From positions 59,970,404-60,034,403 of the forward strand of contig NC_081552.1 in NCBI RefSeq assembly GCF_963082655.1: a stretch of DNA of 64,000 nucleotides, in the 5' to 3' direction. Source of the DNA: Stomoxys calcitrans. Lineage: Eukaryota > Arthropoda > Insecta > Diptera > Muscidae. Each line of letters opens with the position of its first letter. Positions within the stretch are counted from its first letter, which is position 1. The notes below the pieces were generated by a model. The model saw only the letters and a program-made list of their open reading frames with translations. It did not search any database and was not told the DNA's origin. Below, in pieces: positions 55,925 through 64,000 of the stretch. A program made the position numbers and the translations under genes.

Positions 55925-56133
55925 GCGAAATTTTTGGGGCTCAATAAGTAGAATGGAGAGGACGATTTATACGGGAACTGTATCAGGCTATAAACCGATT
56001 CAGACCATAATAAACGCGTATGTTTATGGTCATGGGTGGATCCGTCGTATAAAATTTCAGACGAATATTTCGAGTAGTTACAAACAGAATGACGAAATTA
56101 GTATTCCCCCATCGTATGGTGGATGGTATAAAA
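55925..56133 (-). mobile_element. HINE-A fragment, internally deleted
   Basis: 3' region words (GGGCTCAATAAGTAGAATGG, AATAAACGCGTATGTTTATG) joined directly to the 5' end (GACGAATATTTCGAGTAG, CCCCCATCGTATGGTGGATG). The whole array, microsatellite and core are deleted. Confidence 0.75.
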
Positions 56134-56860
56134 AAGATAAAAGAAACAATTTACTCTGCTATTAGAGCGATATCAAGATATGGTCCGGTTTGGAACACAA
56201 TTGAATTATATGTTGGAGACCTGTGTAAAATGTTTGCCAATTCTAATTAGAATTGCGCCCTTTGGGGGCTCAAGAATTAAAATAGAGAGATCGATTATAT
56301 GGGAGCTGTATCAGGCTATAGACCGATTCAGACCACAGTAAACAGCAAATCGGATGATAATTGCGACAAGATCCCAGATCGGTTTATATGGCAGCTTTAT
56401 CAGGTTATGAAACGATTTGAACTTTATTTGGCACAGTTATTGAAAGTCATAATAAAATATGTCGCGCAAAATTTCAGCCAAATCGGATAGGAATTGCGTT
56501 CTCTAGAAGCTCAAGAAGTCAAGTCCCCAGATCGGTTTATATGACTGCTATATCAGGTTCAAGACACAAGAACGGCTTATATAGTAAGCTTTATCAAAAC
56601 ATGGGCCGATATGGCCTATTTACAATCCCAACCGACGCACACCATTAAAAAGCATTTGTGCAAAATTTCAGGGGCTAGCTTTACTCCTTCGAAAGTTAGC
56701 GTGCTATCGACAGACAGACGGACGGACATGGCTAAATCGACATAAAATGTCACGACGATCAAGAATATATATACTTAATGGGATCTCAGACGAATATTTC
56801 GAGTAATTACAAACAGAATGAAGAAATTAATATTCCCCATCGTATGGTGGAGGGTATAAA
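56134..56860 (-). mobile_element. HINE-A lacking its 3' tip
   Basis: Starts at the A-run before GATAAAAGAAACAATTTACT, two to three units with deletions, GGAC block (56712-56728), core and hairpin CCCCATCGTATGGTGGAGGG. Confidence 0.78.
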
Positions 56861-57674
56861 ATGGATAAAAGAAAAGATTTGCTCTGCTATTAAAGTGATA
56901 ACAAGATATGGTCCTGTTCGGACCACAACTAAATTATATGTTGGGGACCTGTGTAAAATGTCAGCCAATTCGAATAAGAATTGCGCCCTTTGGGGGCTCA
57001 AGAAGTAAAATAGAGCGATCGATTTACATGGGAGCTGTATCAGGTTATAGACCGATTCAGGCCATAATAAAAACGTATATTTATGGTCATGAGAGGAGCA
57101 AATCGGATAATAATTGCTACCTCCAGAGGCTCAAGAGTCAAGATCGCAGATCGGTTTATTTGGCAGCTATATCAGGTTATAAACCGATTTTAACCTTACT
57201 TGACACAGTTATTGAAAGTAAGAATAAAATACGTCGTGCAAAATTTCAACCAATTCGGATACGAATTGCGCGCTCTAGAAGCTCTAGAAGTCAAGTCTCC
57301 AGATCGGTTTATATGACACCTATATCAGGTTATGAACCGATTTGAAACATACTTGCGCAGTTGTTGGATATCATAACAAAACACGTTGTGCAAAATTTTA
57401 TTCCAATTGGATAAGAATTGCGCCCTCTGGAGGCTCAAGAAATCAAGACCCAAGATCGGCTTATATGGCAGCTATATCAAAACATGGACCGATATGTCCC
57501 ATTTACAATCCTAACCGACCTACATTTATAAGAAGCATTTGTGCAAAATTTCAACCGGCTAGCTTTACTCCTTCGAAAGTTAGCGTGATTTCGAAAGACG
57601 GACGGACGGACTGACTTGGCTAGATCTACTAGATTTAGACTTAATATACCCCATCCTATGGTGGAAGGTATAAC
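56861..57674 (-). mobile_element. HINE-A lacking its 3' tip
   Basis: Starts TGGATAAAAGAAAAGATTTG after an A-run, three to four units, short GGAC block, most of the core deleted (GGCTAGATCTACTAGATTTAG), decayed hairpin CCCATCCTATGGTGGAAGG. Confidence 0.78.
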
Positions 57675-57982
57675 AAGAGAAATAAATGAACGATGGTTCA
57701 ATATTAATATGGCATTAAAAGTGTAGCTGTAATAAAAACTTTTTTTACAACTTTAGAATTTTCAAAAATTTATTTAGGCGCTAAAGCAATAACAACAAAT
57801 CTATAGTAGTAATATGTTATCGAAACTAAACAAGAAGCGGAGCAATTTTCAAGTTTATGACGTTTACTACATTTTATACATATATGACGTTTTCGACGTT
57901 TACAACTTTTTGACGGTTGAAAACCTAACACTTACATCTCTGAACAAGATTACCTTTAATAATTATTACAACGATTGCCCAA
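57675..57982. other. No recognised feature
   Basis: AT-rich; the open frame from 57814 runs into a mariner tip and simple repeats, so it is not called as a gene. Four ACGTTT- or ACGTTTA-like words occur near 57858-57905. Confidence 0.4.
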
Positions 57983-58068
57983 ACGGTTGCCCAAAAAGTA
58001 TTTGCGCATTTAAAAAAAAAATAAATGCATTTTTAATAAAACTTAGAATGAACTTTAATCATATATGT
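57983..58068 (-). mobile_element. mariner 3' tip
   Basis: GGTTGCCCAAAAAGTATTTG then AATGCATTTTTAATAAAACT, TAGAATGAACTTTAATCATA is the complement of the last ~85 bp of the mariner family. The other end is absent. Confidence 0.8.
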
Positions 58069-58079
58069 ATAATAAATTT

Positions 58080-58185
58080 GAAAACAGCTGAAAATGTTTG
58101 CTGTTTTAGCAACAAATTACTGCTGTCCCATTTTCAGCAGACTTTCTGCTGTTTCAACAAATATTATTGCTGTTTTAACTAACAA
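58080..58185. repeat. CTGCTGTTT/AACAGCAG-type repeat
   Basis: Alternating CAGC and GCTG words (AAACAGCTGAAAATGTTTGC, TGTTTTAGCAACAAATTACT, GCTGTCCCATTTTCAGCAG) form a series of potential small hairpins. It resembles short inverted-repeat elements of insects. Confidence 0.5.
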
Positions 58186-58314
58186 ATATTTATGAGTGCT
58201 GATTTTGAAATTGCTCGCATATTTATATCTTTCATCGAATATGTGCTCTTAAGGCTGTAGAAGCCACAATTTTCGCCCTATATTTACAAAACCTGGTATT
58301 TGAAGTATGGTATT
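58186..58314 (+). mobile_element. HINE-E fragment
   Basis: TTTATATCTTTCATCGAATA and AAGGCTGTAGAAGCCACAAT match complements of the HINE-E repeat words at 62760-63070. Confidence 0.5.
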
Positions 58315-59378
58315 TTATTTTATGTCCCATACATACAAATTTCATCCAAATGAGTCCAGATTACGATATAGCTCCAGTATTTAGCTCCAATTAGAGCTTT
58401 TTTGGAGGAAAATACGAACCATGTATCAAATCAAGCCCTCCATCAGAAATTTTAATTTAACATGGGACACAAATGAAAGCTAATTGAGAATACAAATTTG
58501 AAATTCAAATTTGTGGCCGATCGAGACAATATAGAATTCAAATTAAAGGTATTTGGGAATTGAAGACATATCAGGGAGGCCATGCATTCCCCTCCAAACT
58601 GAAAAGTATGTCGATCGGATAGGTATGGGACCCACATCAAAGGTAGTTGGGAATAGAATATGAATTTTATATCAAAACTAGCTGACTCGGGACCGCTCGC
58701 TGCGCCTTCTTTTACTTTATATGGAACAAAAGTTTCTTTGAAATATTTATTTTCGACAATTAAAGAGCTTTAGTGAAATACCATGCAACGAAAAATGTAT
58801 ATCGCTTGACAAACAGTTTAACAATATAAGTGCCTTGTGTGTTTTATTTTATGTCCCAGTATACATGCAAATTTCATCCAAATGAGTCCAGATTACGATA
58901 TAGCTCCAGTATTTAGCTCCAATTAGAGCTTTTTTGGAGGAAAATACGAACCATGTATCAAATCAAGCCCTCCATCAGAAATTTTAATTGAACATGGGAC
59001 ACAAATGAAAGCTAATTGAGAATACAAATTTGAAATTCAAATTTGTGGCCGATCGAGACAATATAGAATTCAAATTAAAGGTATTTGGGAATTGAAGACA
59101 TATCAGGGAGGCCATGCATTCCCCTCCAAACTGAAAAGTATGTCGATCGGATAGGTATGGGACCCACATCAAAGGTAGTTGGGAATAGAATATGAATTTT
59201 ATATCAAAACTAGCTGACTCGGGACCGCTCGCTGCGCCTTCTTTTACTTTATATGGAACAAAAGTTTCTTTGAAATATTTATTTTCGACAATTAAAGAGC
59301 TTTAGTGAAATACCATGCAACGAAAAATGTATATCGCTTGACAAACAGTTTAACAATATAAGTGCCTTGTGTAATATT
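58315..59378. repeat. 532-bp tandem duplication containing a Helitron 3' tip
   Basis: 58315-58846 is repeated at 58847-59378 with only a few differences (for example CCATACATACAAATTTC against CCAGTATACATGCAAATTTC). Each copy holds Helitron-type repeat words (GACACAAATGAAAGC, AATTAAAGGTATTTGGGAA) and a minus-strand Helitron end (complement of CTAG preceded by A, at 58678 and 59210). The identical 62-codon minus-strand open frames are repeat sequence. Confidence 0.92.
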
Positions 59379-60537
59379 TCAGTTTATTCGGATAAGAATT
59401 GCGCCTTGTAAGGGCTCAAGAAGCAAAATCGGGAGATAGGTTTATATGGGAGCTGTATCAAGCTATTGATCGACTCAGACCATACTAGACACGTATGTTG
59501 AAGGTCATGAGAGAAGGCCTTGTACAAAATTTCAGCCAAATCGGATGAGAATTGCGCCCTCTAGAGGTTCGAGAAGTCAAGATCCCAGATCGGTTTATAT
59601 GGCAGCTATATCAGGTTCTATATCGATTTACGCCATACTTAGCACAGTTATTGGAAGTCATAACAAAACACCTCATGCAAAATTTCAGCCAAATCGGATG
59701 AGAATTGCGCCATCACTTGGCTCAAGAAGTCAAGATCTGAGATCGGTTTATATGACAGCTATACCAAATTATGAACCGATTTGAATCATACTTAGCATAG
59801 TTGTTGAAAGTAATACCAAAACACTACGTGCAAAATTTTAGTTAAATCGGACGATAATTGCGCCCTCTAGAGGCTCAAGAAGTCAAGACCCAAGATCGGT
59901 TTATATGGCAGCTATATCAGGTTATGCACCGATTTGAACCATACTTGGCACAATTGATGGATATCACAACAAAATACGTCCTGCAAAATTTCATTCAAAT
60001 CGGATAAGAATTGCGCACTCTAGAGGCTCAAGAAGTCAAGACCCAAGATCGGTTTATATGGCAGCTATATCAGGTTATGGACCGATTAGAACCATACTTG
60101 GCACAATTGTTGGATATCATAACAAAATACGTCGTGAAAAATTTCATTCCAATCGGATAAGATTTGCGCCTTCTAGAGGTTCAAGATGTCAAGACCCAAG
60201 ATCGGTTTATATGGCAGCTATATGAAAACATGAACCGATATAGCCCATTTACAATACCAACCGACCTACACTAATAAGAAGTATTTGTGCAAAATTTCAA
60301 GCGGCTAGCTCTACTGCTTCGGAAGTTAGCGTGCTTTCGACAGACAGACGGACGGACGGACGGACGGACGGACGAACGGACGGACGGACAGACGGACGGA
60401 CATGGCTAGATCGACATAAAATTTCGAGACGATCAAGAATATATATACTTTATGGGGTCTCAGACGAATATTTCGAGTAGTTACAAACAGAATGACGAAA
60501 TTAGTAAACCCCCCATCCTATGGTGGAGGGTATAAAA
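59371..60537 (-). mobile_element. HINE-A, 3' tip lost, minus orientation
   Basis: Enters at GTAATATTTCAGTTTATTCG (compare 31231), six units, GGAC block (60342-60402), core, hairpin CCCCCCATCCTATGGTGGAG. It ends in ATAAAAATTTGGTATC, the same Helitron site as at 50984. Confidence 0.85.
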
Positions 60538-60981
60538 ATTTGGTATCAGAATCCGCCAAACGGATATATAGACTAATCACTACAATTTGGGTATCAATTT
60601 AAATGTATTTGAGAGTAGAAAGCAAATCCGATATTCCATTGTGGGAGTAATTGGATATCAGATTCGGACATATTTATCTCAAATCGGACATATTTACCGA
60701 CGATGGTAGTAAGTATCTTAAACTAAAGGCCTTTAGGAGTAGAGCACGAAATTGACTTCTACTTTTGAAACCAAGTCTTTGGAGATCCAACATACCCTTA
60801 AACAGGAACTTTGCGTATTGGGGTTTAAATAAGAAATATTTGAGAGTAGAAAAAGCAACAAGAAAATTGGAATACATTTTTAACTGAAATGAGGCAGAAA
60901 TTTCCAAATTGAGAGTACTTCTCTTCAACATAGCATTACCGGGCGCAGCAGAGCTGGCCGGGCTCAGAGAGTCTATAATAT
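60538..60981 (+). mobile_element. Helitron-family fragment
   Basis: TTTGGTATCAGAATCCGCC, TCAATTTAAATGTATTTGAG, TAGAGCACGAAATTGACTTC. A decayed 3' block (CCGGGCGCAGCAGAGCTGGC) lies near 60938-60958 without a clear CTAG. Confidence 0.55.
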
Positions 60982-61050
60982 AACCAGTAAGGCAAGGCAA
61001 AAGTCGGGCGGTGCCGACTTTATAATACCCTACACCATCTCGTGGATGTA
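60982..61050 (-). mobile_element. HINE-D 3' tip, minus orientation
   Basis: AACCAGTAAGGCAAGGCAAA, stem-loop GTCGGGCGGTGCCGAC, TAATACCCTACACCATCTCG. Same end as 42230 in reverse. Confidence 0.72.
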
Positions 61051-61053
61051 GTA

Positions 61054-62635
61054 CTTTTTATACCCTCCACCATAAGATGGGGGGTATACTAATTTCGTCA
61101 TTCTGTTTGTAACTACTCGAAATATTCGTCTGAGACCCCATAAAGTATATATATTCTTGATCGTCGCGACATTTTATGTCGATCTAGCCATGTCCGTCCG
61201 TCCGTCCGTCCGTCTGTCTGTCGAAAACACGCTAACTTCCGAAGGAGTAAAGCTAGCCGCTTGAAATTTTGCACAAATATTTCTTATTAGTGTAGGTCGG
61301 TTGGTATTGTAAATGGGCCATATCTGGCCATGTTTTGATATAGCTGCCATATAAACCGATCTTGGGTCCTGACTTCTTGAGCCTCTAGCGTGCACAATTT
61401 TTATCCGAACAGAATGAAATTTTGCACGACGTGTTTTGTTATGACATCCAACACATGTGACAAGTTTGGTGTAAATCGGTCCATAACCTGATATAGCTGC
61501 CATATAAACCGATCTTGGGTCTTGACTTCTTGAGCCTCTAGAGTGCGCAATTCTTATCCGATTGGAATGAAATTTTGCACGACGCGTTTTGTTATTATAT
61601 ACAACAACTGTGCCAAGTATGGTTCAAATCGGTTAATAACCTGATATAGCTGCCATATAAACCGATCTTGGGTCATGACTTCTTAAGCCTCTAGAGGGCG
61701 CAATTCTTATCCGATTGGAATGGAATTTCGCACTCGTGTTTTGTTATGATACCCAACAACAGTGCCAAGTATGGTTTAAATCGGTTCATAACCTGATATA
61801 GCTGCCATATAAACCGATCTTGGGTCTTGACTTCTTGAGCCTCTAGGGGGCACAATTCTGATCCGATTTGAATGAGTTTTAGCACGAAGTATTTCGCCAT
61901 ATAAACCGATCTTGGGTCATGACTTCTTAAGCCTCTAGAGGGCGCAATTCTTATCCGATTGGAATGGAATTTCGCACGTCGTGTTTTGTTATGATATCCA
62001 ACAACTGTGCCAAGTATGGTTTAAATCGGTCCATAACCTGATATAGCTGTCATATAAACAGATCTGGGGATTTGACTTCTTGAGCTTCTAGAGGGCGCAA
62101 TTCCTATCCGATTTGGCTGAAATTTTGCATGACGTATTTTATTTTTACTTTCAACAACTGTGTCAAATAAGGTTCAAATCGGTTCATAACCTGATATAGC
62201 TGCCATATAAACCGATCTGGGATCTTGACTTCTTGACCCCTAGAGGTCGCAATTATTATCCGATAAGCCTGAAATTTTGTACGACGTATCCTCTCATGAC
62301 CATCAACAAACGTGTTTATTATGTTCTGAATCAGTCTATAGCCCGATACAGATCCCATATAAATCGTTCTCTCTATTTTACTTCGTGAGCCCCAATGGGC
62401 GCAATTCTTATACGAATTGGCTGAAATTTTACACAGGTCTCCAACATATAATTTAATTGTGGTCCAAACCGGACCATATCTTGATATCGTTTTAATAGCA
62501 GAGCAACTCTTTTCTTATATCCTTTTTTGACTAAGAAGAGATGCCGGGAAAAGAACTCGACAAATGCGATCCATGGTGGAGGGTATATAAGATTCGTCCC
62601 GGCAGAACTTAGCACGCTTTTACTTGGTATATGTA
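61054..62635 (+). mobile_element. HINE-A, complete, plus orientation
   Basis: Hairpin, core, GTCC block (61193-61222), about six units, one with a deletion joining TTTCG to CCATATAAACC near 61903, the trio-type 3' region, decayed stem-loop TTCGTCCCGGCAGAAC, end CTTTTACTTG. Confidence 0.88.
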
Positions 62636-63262
62636 CAACTTATTTCGAAATCTAGTCAGACTTTAAATATCTAAATCTAAACTGATTTTTATGCACACAT
62701 ATGAAGACGTCAAATAAAGCACCTCATGCAAACTTTTGTAAAGATCAGACCAAAATTGTAGCTTCTACAGCCTCAAAAGTGCAAATCGGATGAAATATAT
62801 ATATGGAAGCTATATCTAAATCTGAACCGATTTTGATGAAATATTCCAGACATGTTAAGATCATAACAAAACAGTCCGTGCCAAATTTGTGCAAATCGGT
62901 TGAAAATTGTTGCTACTACGGTCATTTAAGTGCAAATCGGGCGATACATATATATAGGAGTTATATCTAAATCTGGACCGATTTTCATGAAATTTTGGAC
63001 ACATATGGAGACGTCAAATAAAACTCCTCCCCAAAAAAATTGTATAGCACGGAGTAAAACTGTGGCTTCTACAGCCTTAAAATCCACATCGGATGAAAGA
63101 TATATATGGGAGCTATTTCTAAATCTGAACCAAAACCAATAGCATTTGTCCTTGGGCCAAAAAAAGACATGTACAAAATTTCGTGACAATCGGACACCAA
63201 ATACAACCTGCACTTTGATTACAAGAATTCATGGACTCACAGACGTACAGACGGACATGGCT
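62636..63262 (-). mobile_element. HINE-E, 5' half, minus orientation
   Basis: Units contain AAATCTGAACCGATTTTGAT, GAAATTTTGGACACATATGG, AGACGTCAAATAAA, TGTGGCTTCTACAGCCT, GGATGAAAGATATATATGGG. The GCTTCTAC or GCTACTAC word is at 62761, 62911 and 63065 (150 and 154 bp). GACGTACAGACGGACATGGC marks the GTCC/core region. Ends are not clear. 63263-63332 is unassigned. Confidence 0.65.
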
Positions 63263-63332
63263 AATGTAATGGCGCTTGCTTTAGAAGAACGTGTTTGCCA
63301 AACGATGCCTAGCTTTCATATTTCTTTCTTTT

Positions 63333-64000
63333 TTTATACCCTCCACCATAAGATGGGGGTATACTAATTTCGTCATTCTGTTTGTAACTACTCGAAATAT
63401 ATGTCCGTCCGTCTGTCTGTCCAAAGCACGCTAACTTCCGGAGGAGTAAAGCTAGCCGCTTGAAATTTTGCACAAATACTTCTTATTAGTGTAGGTCGGT
63501 TGGTATTGTAAATGGGCCATATCGGTCCATGTTTTGATATAGCTGCCATATAAAACGATCTTGGGTCTTGACTTCTTGAGCCGCTAGAGGGCGCAATTCT
63601 TATCCGAATGGAATGGAATTTCGCACGACGTGTTTTGTTATGATACCCAACAACTGTGCCAAGTATGGTTCAAATCGGTTCATAACCTTATATAGCTGCC
63701 ATATAAACCGATCTTGGGTCTTGACTTCTTGAGCCTCTATAGGGCACAATTCTTATCCGATTTGAATGAATTTTTGCACGAAGTATTTCGTTATGATATC
63801 CAAAAACTGTGCCAAGTATGGTTGAAATCGGTCTATAACCTGATATAGCTGTCATATAAACAGATCTGGGGATTTGACTTCTTGAGCTTCTAGAGGGCGC
63901 AATTCTTATCCGATTGGAATGAAATTTTGCATGACGTATTTTATTTTTACTTTCAACAACTGTGTCACATAAGGTTCAAATCGGTTCATAACCTGATATA
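63333..64000 (+). mobile_element. HINE-A, cut by the window edge
   Basis: ATACCCTCCACCATAAGATG, most of the core deleted (CGAAATATATGTCCGTCC), GTCTGTCTGTCC, three units, then into the trio-type region at the end of the window. Confidence 0.87.

Noticed and set aside
57814..58182. 122-codon open frame as a small gene
   Set aside because: The frame runs through a mariner 3' tip and a CTGCTG-type hairpin repeat, is very AT-rich, and has no start context or motif.

Overview
The window looks like intergenic or heterochromatic DNA from a higher fly (Diptera, probably a calyptrate such as a muscid or blowfly). I find no intact gene, host exon, tRNA, rRNA or CRISPR array. It is a dense, AT-rich nest of transposable elements. 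The dominant repeat closely resembles the DINE-1/mini-me family of flies, which are non-autonomous Helentron derivatives ('HINEs'). It has a 5' hairpin (ATACCCTCCACCAT...ATGGGGGGTAT), a core reading TATATATTCTTGATCGTCG...GTCGATCTAGCCATG, a GTCC/GTCT microsatellite, a block of tandem repeats, a subterminal inverted repeat (ATGGTGGAGGGTATA) and a 3' stem-loop TTCGGCCCGGCCGAA about 20 bp before the end ...TTACTTGTT. I use five working names: HINE-A (main type), HINE-B (end CCATGGTGGTGGGTTCCCA), HINE-C (hairpin TATACCCACCACC), HINE-D (TACCCTACACC...CTTACTGGTT) and HINE-E (GGCTTCTACAGCC repeats). Strand '+' means the 5' hairpin/GTCC end lies at the lower coordinate.

Layout. 1-2.4 kb: decayed non-LTR retrotransposon (minus strand) split by a mariner. 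2.8-7.2 kb: HINEs and a minus-strand Helitron tail. 7.7-15.5 kb: Helitron territory (5' TC, 3' CTAG, A/T flanks) with nested HINEs, a fold-back Tc1/mariner-type element and a mariner miniature split by a HINE. 16-18.5 kb: transposase relic, HINE-B and an unassigned segment. 18.5-23.5 kb: three complete HINE-A elements head to tail. 23.6-26.6 kb: second transposase relic, HINE-B copies, mariner remnant and a tRNA-derived SINE. 27.4-31 kb: a separate ~129-bp degenerate repeat array split by a HINE. 31-36 kb: HINE-A, Helitron, and a complete HINE-C with a very regular 153-bp array. 36-50 kb: nested HINEs, a third transposase relic, and little-repeated DNA at 40.3-41.4 kb. 50-64 kb: HINE-C, Helitron, serial truncated HINEs, a 532-bp tandem duplication and further HINEs.

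There is no pathway in the host-gene sense. What the window records is the order and rules of insertion. HINEs repeatedly land in T-tracts without an obvious target duplication, including T-tracts inside other HINEs. Mariner types land at TA, and Helitrons between A and T. The tandem-repeat period is exactly 153 bp across strongly diverged HINE subfamilies. The short open frames are translations of these repeats and are not called as genes. Family names beyond mariner, non-LTR, Helitron-like and DINE-1-like are inference, and element edges are accurate to a few bases at best.
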